DNA of 64,000 nt from UMGS1663 sp046964515 (lineage in GTDB: Bacteria > Bacillota > Clostridia > TANB77 > CAG-508), in contig JBKUYM010000001.1 in NCBI GenBank assembly GCA_046964515.1, positions 248,001-312,000 of the forward strand, written 5' to 3'. The notes beneath the pieces were generated by a model. That model made no database searches and was not told the DNA's origin. It was given only the letters and a program-made list of their open reading frames with translations. Shown one piece after another: positions 9,106 to 18,500 of this stretch; the stretch's first letter is position 1, and each line of letters starts with the position of its first letter. The position numbers were made by a program, and so were the translations under genes.

Positions 9106-9552
9106 GTGATTAAAATTATCGAATATTCAAGCTTATATAAAGAAGAACTTTATGATTTTATCTTCTCTATCATAGTAACTGACGTAAAAAAAGAACCTAA
9201 TGCTTTAAAAAAGGAATTAATTGATTTAGATAATATTGAAGTGTATTATAAAAGTAACTTCTGGCTAGCAATTGATAATGGAAAAATTATTGGCTCAATA
9301 GGTCTATTAGTAAAAGATGAAGTGGGAGAAATTAAAAGGGTATATGTATCTAAGGATTATAGAAGAAAAGGAATAGGCACTTTACTTTATAATAAACTTG
9401 AACAAATTTCTAAAAATATGAAAATAAAAGAGTTACAGTTAAGCGTGGGAATAAATTTAGAAAATGCACATCATTTTTATGAAAAAATTGGATATACTCG
9501 TTACGGTATCTCAGAGAATGGTAATTCTTATCGCTATAAAAAAACTATATAA
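9106..9552 (+). CDS. GNAT family N-acetyltransferase
   Basis: 148 residues, the normal length of a single-domain GNAT. The acetyl-CoA pyrophosphate loop is in VYVSKDYRRKGIGTLLY (motif A), and ENAHHFYEKIGY is the typical motif B end. It starts with GTG; AAGGAG lies 10 bases upstream. It stands alone between the radical SAM cassette and tRNA-Arg, and shares the A-rich coding style of the cassette. Substrate unknown; small molecules, peptides or protein N-termini are all possible. Confidence 0.85.
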   Translation: MIKIIEYSSLYKEELYDFIFSIIVTDVKKEPNALKKELIDLDNIEVYYKSNFWLAIDNGKIIGSIGLLVKDEVGEIKRVYVSKDYRRKGIGTLLYNKLEQISKNMKIKELQLSVGINLENAHHFYEKIGYTRYGISENGNSYRYKKTI

Positions 9553-9641
9553 AAACATTACTAAAAACTTAAATATTTCATTTTTGTTATGCCTTTAACA
9601 AAAATGCCCTTATAGAACCTAAAGTCCTATAAGAACATCGT

Positions 9642-9718
<77 letters not shown>

Positions 9719-9793
9719 ATTTTATTACATAGCTTATTATACCTTTTCTTCTTTCGAATTTCAATACAATTTCAAAAATTTCTTAAAAAAGTC

Positions 9794-9822
9794 TTGAATT
9801 TTAAAAAATAATATGCTATTAT
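9794..9822 (+). promoter_or_regulatory. Promoter of tRNA-Pro
   Basis: TTGAAT (9794-9799), 17-base spacer, TATTAT (9817-9822). Confidence 0.6.
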
Positions 9823-9846
9823 ATATAAGCATTGTGGTTTGGTTAT

Positions 9847-9922
9847 CGAGGTGTAGCGCAGTTGGTAGCGCGCGTGGTTTGGGACCATGAGGTCGCAGGT
9901 TCGATCCCTGTCACCTCGACCA
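9847..9922 (+). tRNA. tRNA-Pro (anticodon TGG)
   Basis: CGAGGTG acceptor stem, anticodon loop TTTGGGA, T arm GGTTCGATCCC, and encoded CCA. A bidirectional terminator follows. Confidence 0.95.
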
Positions 9923-9955
9923 TATCTGAATTGCAACTATATATATTTATTCTAT

Positions 9956-9995
9956 AAAAAACATACAAGATAATAAATATCTTGTATGTTTTTTT
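9956..9995. terminator. Bidirectional terminator between tRNA-Pro and the anti-sigma gene
   Basis: ACATACAAGAT pairs with ATCTTGTATGT, with A residues before and T residues after, so it can end transcripts from both sides. Confidence 0.85.
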
Positions 9996-10003
9996 ATTAT
10001 TTT

Positions 10004-11065
10004 TTAGTTGTTTCTCGTTAATGTAATTACCATTTCGCCAAGAGCTATTTCATAAACATTTTCTGCATTAAAATTACTTATATTAAATCTAAATATCATT
10101 TCATTTTTATCATAAAGCATAGCTCGTTCTGCTCCTATTTTCGCATTATCATATTCTCCTTTTTCTCCAAATAGCCTTGTAAACACAGGTTCTTCCTTAT
10201 TATCTATCCCACTTAATAAATTTTTTAAATTATCTGCTTTTAACGATACAACTAATTTAGTTGCACTTAAGGTAGCTTTTTCTACTACTACATCTTGTAA
10301 GTTAACTCTTCCCTGGTATTCTATTATGTTAGAATGGTTAAGATATTTATCTGCTATATCGATTTCAAATTCCCAATTTCCAATAAATTCTTTTTCTTCT
10401 AAATTTTTAAGCACTCCTATTTTTTGAATAACTACTTTCATTTTATTGCTTTCTATCTCTTGATATAACGGCATTTCATAAAAGAATCTTACCGTATTAT
10501 CATCTACTTTTTCAGATTCTGAAATACTAGCTCCTCTACCAGTTACTAGTTCCCTTTGAATTTCATCTCCTTTTTCATCTATAAATTTTATGATATCCAT
10601 ACAATATTTTACATTAGTTTGACTCTCATGAGTAATATTATTTCCTTCTATATAAGCCTTGCTATATAGAAGAACACTATTATCTAAATCTGTTATATCA
10701 AATTCTTCTGTTTGCATATTAAATGTAATTGCTACTCTATTTTGATCAATAAAATATTTTTCTATTTTTATCCCTATTCCAGCATCATAAACATAATCCA
10801 TATCTACTTTTTCAAAATAGCCATTTTCTTCTGCTATTTCTATTGAATTTCTTTTTTCAATAATTGCTTTACCTGCAAATACAGCACCGGCACTCATTAT
10901 GACAATTCCCACTATTGTGGCTACTACTTTATTTAATTTCATACCTACATACACTCCTTTTCTTTTTTCTTCTAAACTGCTTCTAATTTTATTCGTAATT
11001 TTCTGTGGGATATTTACTTCTTCATTTAACATTTTATTCAATTCATCATCAAATTTACTTTCCAT
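10004..11065 (-). CDS. Probable anti-sigma factor, DUF4179-type membrane protein
   Basis: 353 residues. A short cytoplasmic N-terminus (MESKFDDELNKMLNEE, then VNIPQKITNKIRSSLEEK) of the kind that binds ECF sigma factors precedes one membrane segment at about 47-66 (VVATIVGIVIMSAGAVFAG). A large extracellular beta-rich domain resembles DUF4179. It lies directly after the ECF sigma gene. The sigma reading frame, once its frameshift is repaired, ends 11 bases inside this gene, so the two were translationally coupled. Inferred role: hold the sigma factor at the membrane until an envelope signal arrives. Confidence 0.75.
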   Translation of the reverse strand: MESKFDDELNKMLNEEVNIPQKITNKIRSSLEEKRKGVYVGMKLNKVVATIVGIVIMSAGAVFAGKAIIEKRNSIEIAEENGYFEKVDMDYVYDAGIGIKIEKYFIDQNRVAITFNMQTEEFDITDLDNSVLLYSKAYIEGNNITHESQTNVKYCMDIIKFIDEKGDEIQRELVTGRGASISESEKVDDNTVRFFYEMPLYQEIESNKMKVVIQKIGVLKNLEEKEFIGNWEFEIDIADKYLNHSNIIEYQGRVNLQDVVVEKATLSATKLVVSLKADNLKNLLSGIDNKEEPVFTRLFGEKGEYDNAKIGAERAMLYDKNEMIFRFNISNFNAENVYEIALGEMVITLTRNN

Positions 11066-11577
11066 AATTACAATCCTTTTCTATTATATTTTTGAGTTTT
11101 TCTTTTCCTCTTGCCATCCTTGTTTTTACTGTATTTTCATTCATTTTTAATACTTTTCCGAATTTCTTTTGTTGTTAACCCATGTACATAATATAATGTA
11201 AAAATTTGTTTATCTTTATTTTCTAAATGATTAATAATAAAATAAAAATTAGAATCAGAATCTTCTTGATTATAACTATCTTCACCTACTTTTTTTATTT
11301 CATAATCCACATAACTATTTTTTTTGTTACGATTATATGTCTTTTTACATTCATTCATGAGTATTCTTATCAACCATGTATTGAAGAATTTCATATCCCT
11401 TACTTTATTTATATTTTTATATGCATATATTAACGTATTTTGCAAGCTATCTGCTATATCATCATCATTATAAAGAATTGTTCTTGCCATTTTATAATAC
11501 TTTTGTTCATTTTGTAATATAAAATTGGTAAAAGCCTCTTTATCACCCTTTTTTATATTTTCTAGCAATTGTTCCAT
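11055..11577 (-). pseudogene. ECF-type sigma-70 factor gene, frameshifted in region 4
   Basis: The open part (146 codons, stop at 11137) carries region 2 (ADSLQNTLIYAYKNINKVRD, NTWLIRILMNECKKTYN) and the start of region 4 (DKQIFTLYYVHGLTTKEI). The frame then breaks at about 11160. Dropping one base there restores GKVLKMNENTVKTRMARG and a lysine-rich end, a normal region 4.2 helix-turn-helix, and moves the stop to 11055-11057, overlapping the anti-sigma start. As read, the protein lacks the -35 recognition helix and should not work. A single-base consensus error is a real alternative to a mutation. AAGGAG lies 6 bases before the ATG. Confidence 0.8.
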
Positions 11578-11964
11578 TTATATACTCCTTAAAATTTATT
11601 GGTACCATTCATTTTATACCCATTAGATATTTTAAAATTAGTAAAAAGTTTCAAAAACCAAAAACTTTTATTATTTTTTTCTATTATGCTATTTTTTTAA
11701 CCATATACTACTTTTAAAGCTACGTAGTATTTTATTGTACTACATAATCGTACTTTTCTATAACTTTCATTTTCTGCCTTTATTATATACTTATCTAAAA
11801 ATATCTATTCTATTTCTCATGTAAGTTGTATTATCCTTATGTCTAAATATAATTTGTAGAAGATTATTGAATTCTTATTTTTATTGTTTTATTCTTTTCG
11901 CATTGCATCTTTATGTAAATCGTTCTATAATTTATATATATTTTCACAAAGGAGGATTTGTAAT
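11578..11964. other. 387-base intergenic region with divergent promoters
   Basis: A plus-strand promoter for the small gene at 11965 lies at TTGCAT (11903-11908) / TATAAT (11926-11931). Near 11706-11745 the half-site GTAGTA/TACTAC recurs three times in opposite orientations, a possible binding site near the sigma gene promoter. Nothing else is recognised. Confidence 0.45.
11903..11931 (+). promoter_or_regulatory. Promoter of the 55-aa orphan gene
   Basis: TTGCAT and TATAAT separated by exactly 17 bases, 34 bases before the start codon. Confidence 0.7.
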
Positions 11965-12132
11965 ATGGACAATTTTAATGGTAGGCGGTCTATTGTAAGA
12001 CCGTGGGAGGATGTTTCGTTTCAGGATGCTTATAAGGATCTGCATCATCGGTCAAAACATACTCCCCATTCTGGCAAAAAAGGAAACATCTCATTCTATG
12101 AGGAGTCTGACTTTCGGTCCAGAAAATTGTAA
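11965..12132 (+). CDS. Small orphan protein, 55 residues, unknown function
   Basis: I do not recognise it. The ATG at 11965 has a perfect AAAGGAGG 9 bases upstream, a consensus promoter in front and a strong terminator behind, so it is very likely expressed. The protein is hydrophilic, rich in Arg, His, Asp and Ser, with no membrane segment or cysteine (MDNFNGRRSIVRPWEDV at the start). Its GC content is visibly higher than the surroundings. In-frame codons upstream of 11965 are only an extension without a start signal. Confidence 0.65.
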   Translation: MDNFNGRRSIVRPWEDVSFQDAYKDLHHRSKHTPHSGKKGNISFYEESDFRSRKL

Positions 12133-12176
12133 CCATTAAAAATATATCTATCGCTTCTTTAGGATAGATATCCTAT

Positions 12177-12215
12177 AAAGAATACCGAGGAATTAAACCT
12201 TCCTCGGTATTCTTT
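12177..12215. terminator. Bidirectional terminator
   Basis: A 15-bp stem AAAGAATACCGAGGA / TCCTCGGTATTCTTT with an 8-base loop lies between the convergent small gene and the 127-aa gene. Confidence 0.85.
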
Positions 12216-12597
12216 ATGTTCCTAAATAAATATCTATTACTTTTTTTCTAAACTCTTCTATAGATTCTATCCTATCTTTTTGTCTTCTTATTTCCGTCAT
12301 AATTTTACTAAAATCTATTTCATAAATTAATTCTTGTTTTATTAATTCTGTTAATTTCTTTTGCATTGTATATACTATTTCTTCTTTTGACTTATCACTC
12401 AATTGCTTTTTTAATAAATCTTTTTCTTTTTCTAATATTTCTGAAATAGAATATTCTTCTCCTACATTATCTTGTAAATGAATCACTTTATAATTTCTTC
12501 TAATTTCTAAAAGCATTGGAATTAACTCTTTAGGGTCAATATCTACTTGCCTTATTTCTTTATCATCTTGATAGATAATTTTATAAAAAGTTACCAT
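12214..12597 (-). CDS. Conserved-looking hypothetical protein, 127 residues
   Basis: Not recognised. Hydrophilic and strongly charged; the C-terminal half (KEEIVYTMQKKLTELIKQEL onward) should be mostly helical and perhaps coiled coil. No signal peptide or membrane segment. It follows the FAD-Rieske gene by 16 bases and has an RBS (AAAGGAGA), so it is probably the last gene of the htrA / FAD-Rieske operon. The link to redox or proteolysis is positional only. Confidence 0.6.
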   Translation of the reverse strand: MVTFYKIIYQDDKEIRQVDIDPKELIPMLLEIRRNYKVIHLQDNVGEEYSISEILEKEKDLLKKQLSDKSKEEIVYTMQKKLTELIKQELIYEIDFSKIMTEIRRQKDRIESIEEFRKKVIDIYLGT

Positions 12598-12613
12598 ACA
12601 ATCTCCTTTATCT

Positions 12614-14107
12614 TTATAATTTTTCTAAATTCTTAATAGATGGATCGTAAATTGATTTTCCATCATAATCAAATCGAGAACCATGACAAGGGCAATCCCA
12701 TGTTTTGTCTAAATTATTCCATGTCAGTTCACACCCCAAATGTGTACAAATTGGTTTTACAAAATGAAACCTTCCTTCCATATCACAATAAGCACCTACT
12801 TTTTGCCCATTTATCTCTATAATTTTTCCTTCTTCTTTACGCATATTTTTAACATAGGTATCTGGCTTTTTCAATTTTTCTATTAAAAATGATTGGGTCA
12901 CTTCTTTTGTCATATTGGTTAATTCTTGATAATTTTTAATTGGTTCTAATCTTGTAGACCTAAAAACTTCTTGATATGGATTTTCTTTTTCAATTATTTT
13001 ATCTACTAGAATATTGGCTGCCACATTAGAAGTTGTCATTCCCCATTTTTTATAGCCTGTTGCTACATATACATTTGGCATCCATTTAGAAAATTCTCCT
13101 ATATAGGGAATTTTATCTAAAGATATACAATCCTGTGTATTCCATCTATATTTTACAGTTGCCTCTGGAAATAGTTGTTTTGCCTTATTTTCCAAATTTA
13201 AATAAGCATTTTTTAAATCTATTTTCTCCCCTGTTTTATGCTCACTGCCTCCTATTAAAATAAGTCCTTTTTCTGTTCTTCTTACAGATAGCGTTGGTTT
13301 TTCTACATTAATATACATTCCTTCAAATTTTGTTTTATTTTTATCTTCTACTGCAATAATATAAGAAGTTTCTTGATACATCTTCATAAAATAGAAACCA
13401 GGAACTGTTAAAAACGGATAATGACTTGCTATAATTACATAACGACTAGTTACCCTTGCATTTTCTGTTAGAATTTCATAATCTTCATTTTGTTTCTTTA
13501 CATCCATTACTTTTGTATCTTCATAGATTTTACCCCCATTTTCTATTATCTTTTGAGCTAATCCTAACATATATAAATAGGGATTAAATTGTGCTTGGTT
13601 AGGGAATCGAATACCTCCTTTTATAGAAATTGGCAACTCTATTTCTTCTACAAATTCACTATGAAATCCTAAACTATTTACTGCTTTTACTTCCTTTTTT
13701 ATATTTTCTACTTCTTTTTCTTCTTGTGTAAAAATATAAGCATCCTGTTTTTCAAACTCACAATTTATTTTTTCTTTTTCTATAATTTCTTGTATGTTAT
13801 GAATGGCTTGTTCATTTGCATATAAATATTGTCTGGCTTGTTCTTTTCCTACAGATTGGATTAAATAATCATAAAATAATCCATGTTGACTTGTAATTTT
13901 AGCAGTTGTATTTCCACTAGTATGGTTTCCTATTTTATCTTTTTCTAATATGGTTACTTTAAATCCCTTTTTTGTTAAATAATAAGCGCAACTAAGTCCA
14001 GTTAATCCTCCACCTATAATACAAATTTCACTTTCTAAATCTTGTTCTAATTTAGGATAGGATGTTTTGTTGTCAATGCCTGAGGCAATCCAATATGATT
14101 TTTCCAT
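12614..14107 (-). CDS. FAD-dependent oxidoreductase with C-terminal Rieske [2Fe-2S] domain
   Basis: 497 residues. The N-terminal Rossmann motif IIGGGLTGLSCAYYL (about 31-45) and the DAO-type body bind FAD. A Rieske domain ends the protein: C454 and H456 in CTHLGC with C472 and H475 in CPCHGS are the cluster ligands, and C459/C474 could form the usual disulfide. Proteins of this architecture occur in Bacillus and Clostridia; their substrate is not settled. No signal peptide, so it should be cytosolic. It lies 13 bases after htrA in the same orientation, and AAAGGAGGAAAG precedes the ATG. Confidence 0.9.
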   Translation of the reverse strand: MEKSYWIASGIDNKTSYPKLEQDLESEICIIGGGLTGLSCAYYLTKKGFKVTILEKDKIGNHTSGNTTAKITSQHGLFYDYLIQSVGKEQARQYLYANEQAIHNIQEIIEKEKINCEFEKQDAYIFTQEEKEVENIKKEVKAVNSLGFHSEFVEEIELPISIKGGIRFPNQAQFNPYLYMLGLAQKIIENGGKIYEDTKVMDVKKQNEDYEILTENARVTSRYVIIASHYPFLTVPGFYFMKMYQETSYIIAVEDKNKTKFEGMYINVEKPTLSVRRTEKGLILIGGSEHKTGEKIDLKNAYLNLENKAKQLFPEATVKYRWNTQDCISLDKIPYIGEFSKWMPNVYVATGYKKWGMTTSNVAANILVDKIIEKENPYQEVFRSTRLEPIKNYQELTNMTKEVTQSFLIEKLKKPDTYVKNMRKEEGKIIEINGQKVGAYCDMEGRFHFVKPICTHLGCELTWNNLDKTWDCPCHGSRFDYDGKSIYDPSIKNLEKL

Positions 14108-14120
14108 GCTTTCCTCCTTT

Positions 14121-15275
14121 TTATTTCATACCTAGAGTTACTTTTATTTGTTGTTCTTTTCCATTTTTATATACGGTTAAAGTCACTTCATCTCCTGGCG
14201 ATTTTGTATAAATGTAACATCGCAAATCACACATTTTGTTTAACTCTAAATTATCTATTTTAGTAATAACGTCTCCTACTTTTAGATTTGTTTTAGTAGC
14301 AGGAGAATCTAGAGAGATTTGTGCTACATAGATACCTTTGTTAAATTGAATTTTCTCATCTAAATAGGGAATTACTTCCTTATCATAAGCAAATATCCCT
14401 AAGCTTGCCTCTTCAAATTTGCCATCTTTTAAATATCTTTCTATAATTGGTTTGATTACATTAATCGGTACTGCAAAACCTATTCCCTCTGCTGAAGTAA
14501 TTTTTACAGAGGTAATGCCTACTACATTTCCATCTGGATTTATTAACGGACCTCCACTATTTCCCGGGTTAATGGTAGCATCTGTTTGAATTAAGTCTTC
14601 CATATATGTACTTTTTTCATTTTCATCAATACGTACAGTTCTATTTACAGCACTGATAATACCAGATGTTACTGTTCTTTGAAATTCAAAACCAATTGGG
14701 TTTCCTATGGCATATACCATTTCTCCAACTCTTACATTATCAGAATCTCCTAATTTTGCATAAGGAAGATTTTTTATATTTACTTTACAAATTGATAAAT
14801 CAATATTAGAATCTGACCATACCACATTTGCTGTATAACTTCTTCCATCTTCTAATGTAACATAGCAATTACTATATTTAGCCCCTGTTACATGTTCATT
14901 GGATAAAATATATCCATTTTCTGATACAATGACCCCAGTTCCTAATCCAAGTTGTGTTGTTCCATCTTTTAAGAAAATCGTTCCTCCTGCATTTTTTATT
15001 TTAGAAATACCCACTACACAAGAAGTTACTTCTTCTACAACATCTGCTATTTGTTTTCCTTGTTCTTTTACATTTTCCACTGTTTGTATAGTTCTAATGG
15101 TAGAACTATTTTCATTTGCTTGCTGTGTATATGGATGTATATCAATTCCTTCATATAATTTGTATAATAAGATACTTAAAATAGAGGTTAGTATCACTAT
15201 AGCCAATATGGTTATTATATTTTTTAATTTTTGTTTATTTGCTTTTTTATATCGATACATATTTTTATCTGGCAA
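14121..15275 (-). CDS. HtrA/DegP-type membrane serine protease with PDZ domain
   Basis: Envelope quality-control protease. Counted from an upstream in-frame TTG at 15323, a membrane segment lies at 33-54, the triad is H144 (SNEHVTG), D175 (NIDLSICKV) and S256 (NPGNSGGPL), and one PDZ domain fills about 300-395. The start is uncertain. GGAGG lies within the first codons after 15323, so I prefer the TTG at 15275, 12 bases after GGAGG; an ATG at 15260 is possible. A small palindrome (CTGGCA/TGCCAG) covers this start. First gene of a three-gene operon. Confidence 0.88.
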   Translation of the reverse strand: MPDKNMYRYKKANKQKLKNIITILAIVILTSILSILLYKLYEGIDIHPYTQQANENSSTIRTIQTVENVKEQGKQIADVVEEVTSCVVGISKIKNAGGTIFLKDGTTQLGLGTGVIVSENGYILSNEHVTGAKYSNCYVTLEDGRSYTANVVWSDSNIDLSICKVNIKNLPYAKLGDSDNVRVGEMVYAIGNPIGFEFQRTVTSGIISAVNRTVRIDENEKSTYMEDLIQTDATINPGNSGGPLINPDGNVVGITSVKITSAEGIGFAVPINVIKPIIERYLKDGKFEEASLGIFAYDKEVIPYLDEKIQFNKGIYVAQISLDSPATKTNLKVGDVITKIDNLELNKMCDLRCYIYTKSPGDEVTLTVYKNGKEQQIKVTLGMK

Positions 15276-15458
15276 ATCTGCCAGTTGCCTCCTTTTCTTT
15301 TTATTTATTATTATTTTTGCCAATTATTTGTATTTTAATCAAGAAGGTTGTATTTTTTTATATTTTCTTTTTATGTAGCTGGCTATTTCTATCTTTTGTC
15401 GATTTATATTTAATTTTGTTTTTTTATTCATTTTTTTCACAAATAACAGAACAAATTA

Positions 15459-15486
15459 TTGCTTTTTTACTGTTTTGTTATATAAT
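15459..15486 (+). promoter_or_regulatory. Promoter of the NRPS gene
   Basis: TTGCTT (15459-15464), 16-base spacer, TATAAT (15481-15486), 38 bases before the ATG. Confidence 0.6.
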
Positions 15487-15523
15487 CATTTTATAAAATT
15501 GCATATTATGGGAGAATATATCT

Positions 15524-18500
15524 ATGGAAAAAAAATATTATGATTTAACCAATCCACAACAATCTATTTGGCTTACAGAACAATTCTATAAAGACACTTC
15601 TATTAACCATATTTGTGGTACTGTTTTACTTCATGAAACCGTTAATTTTTCTTTTTTAGAAAAAGCCATTAAACTATTTGTAAGAGATAATGATAGTTTT
15701 CGAATAAAGCTTACTTTTGATGAAGAGGGAAAAGTTAGACAATCTATTTGTCCTTTTTCTACTTTTCCAATCGAATTGATTTCTTTAAAAAATGACGAAG
15801 ATTTAAAATTATTAGAAAAAGAAATGGTTAAAGCACCTCTTTTTCTAATGGATCAGTTTCTATTTTGTTTCAAAATGTTTCAATTTCCAGATGGGCATGG
15901 TGGCTTTGTTGTAACAGCTCACCACTTAATTTCTGACGCTTGTACAGCAGGTCTTCTTGCTAGTAAGGTAATTACTATTTATACTGCTTTATTAGAAAAT
16001 ACAGAAAATCTTGTTGCTCCTACTTCTTATCTTTCTTATATTCTTTCTGAAAAAGATTATCTTTCTAGTGATAAATTTGAAAAGGACAAGGCTTATTGGG
16101 ATAGTGTTTTTGATACAGTTCCAGAAATAGGAGTAATTCCTTCTGTTCTTCCTTCTACTACAGATTCTTGCAGGGCTAGTAGACAGATGTTTGTAATGCC
16201 TTGCCATCAAGTAGAAAAAATCCATCATTTCTGCACAAAAAATAAGGTTTCTATTTTTAATTTTTTTATGGCTCTTTATGCTATCTATATTGGTCGTGTT
16301 TCTCAATTAGATGATTTTGTATTAGGTACGCCAATTTTAAACAGAACCACTTTTACAGAAAAAAATACACCCGGAATGTTTATTAGTACTGTTCCATTTC
16401 GTTTTCATGTGCAAAATAATTCTTCTTTTGTTGATTTTATTAAGCAAGTGGCTATTGATGCTTTAGGTATGTTTCGTCATCAAAAATATCCTTATCAAAA
16501 TATTTTGGAACATATCCGTTCCAAAAATCCTTCTGCACCAAATTTATATGATATTTTAATTTCTTACCAAAATACTAGAACAAATAAAAATACTGCTAAA
16601 GTTAATTATGAAGTCCGCTGGACTTTTAACGATTTTGTAGCAGATGCTATGCAAATTCATTTGTTTGACATGAACGATGAAGGCTCTTTAAATATTGCTT
16701 ATGATTATCGTTTAGATAAATATTCCAAAGAAGATATTTATCAAATTCATAATCGTATATTATACATGATTGAGCAAGTTCTTTCTTTAGATTCTATTTT
16801 TATACAAGATATAGAAATTGTTACACCAGAAGAAAAACAAAAATTGCTTTATGATTTTAATAAAACAGCTTTATGCTATGACGAACATAAAACCCTTGTG
16901 GATTTCTTTGAAGAACAAGTATCTAAACATCCTAATCAAGTTGCTCTTGTTTTCGAAAACCAATTTTTAACTTATGAACAACTTAACTGTAAAATTAATC
17001 ATTTAGCACATTTATTAAGAAGAAAATCTATAAAAAATAACGATATTGTTGGTATTATGACACATCGTTCTTTTGAAATGATTATCTATATTTTAGCAGT
17101 TTTAAAAGCAGGTGGTTCTTATATTTCTATTGACCCAGAATACCCTGATGATAGAATCGCTTACATGCTTTCTGATAGTAAAAGTACTTTACTATTATCT
17201 CAGAAGGACTTAAAAGATAAGATTGAGCATTTTTGCTTTCAAGGAGAAGTTATCTTTGCGGATTTGTCAAACACAGCTATTTATAAAGATCCTTATACAG
17301 ATAATCCACCTTCTATTTCTCACCCAGATGATTTATCTTATATTATTTATACTTCTGGTTCTACTGGTCAACCAAAGGGTGTTATGCTTACACAAAGAAA
17401 TTTAACCAATTTTATTTTTTCTATGAAAAATAAAATTGATTATTTAAAAGATGATTATCCACATTCCATTATTTCTATTACCACGGTATCTTTTGATATT
17501 TTCATATTTGAAACGTTGGTATCCTTATGTAGTGGTCTTAAATTATTTTTGACTAATGAAACAGAACAAAAGATAACTATGAAATTAGAAAGACTTATTT
17601 TAGATAATCAAATAGAAATTATACAATCTACACCTTCTATTATGCGTTTTCATATTGAAAATTCTAGTATGAATGGTTTTAAAAATTTGAAATATGTTAT
17701 GTTAGCAGGAGAACAATTGCCTAAACTTTTAGTAGATAAAATCAAATCGATTTCACCTTCTTGTATAATTTATAATGGTTATGGCCCTTCTGAGACGACT
17801 ATTTTCTCTACTGTAAAAAACGTTACTAACTTGGATAAAATTACAATTGGAGAACCTATTGATAATACACAGATTTATATATTAGATAAACATTTAAATG
17901 TATTACCACCAAAAACGTTCGGAGAAATTTATATTGCAGGAGATGGTGTTGGAAATGGCTATTTATATAAAAATTCTATCACCCAAGAACGTTATTTAAA
18001 AAATCCGTATTTAGCTAATTCCGTATTTTATAAAACTGGTGATATTGGTTATTGGCTTCCTAATGGTTCTATTATTTGTGGTGGTAGAAGCGACAATCAA
18101 GTTAAAGTGCATGGTCTTCGCATTGAATTAGATGAAATAGAAAATGCTATAAATCATTTTGATAAAGCTGCTAATATAAAGTCTGCTGTTCTATTAAAAT
18201 CAGATAATCAAAAAACTTCTTTAAATGCTTTTCTTTCTTCTAGTTTACCTATTGATTTGAAAGCATTAAGAAGTTATCTATCTTCTCGTTTACCTAATTA
18301 TATGATTCCTAATACTTATACTATATTAGATATTCTTCCTTATACGCCTAATGGTAAGATTAATCGAAAAGCTCTAGGTTATTATCAGGTTTCTGTAGAA
18401 AAAACAGATGAAGTTTATACTTTACCTCGTAATTCTATAGAAGAAATTATTATTACTTCTATCAAGAAAAAGTTAAATCTTACACAATTCGGAATAGATA

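Noticed and set aside
14899..15378. 159-codon frame antisense to htrA
   Set aside because: It mirrors a clear protease gene, lacks an RBS and starts in the middle of the catalytic domain.
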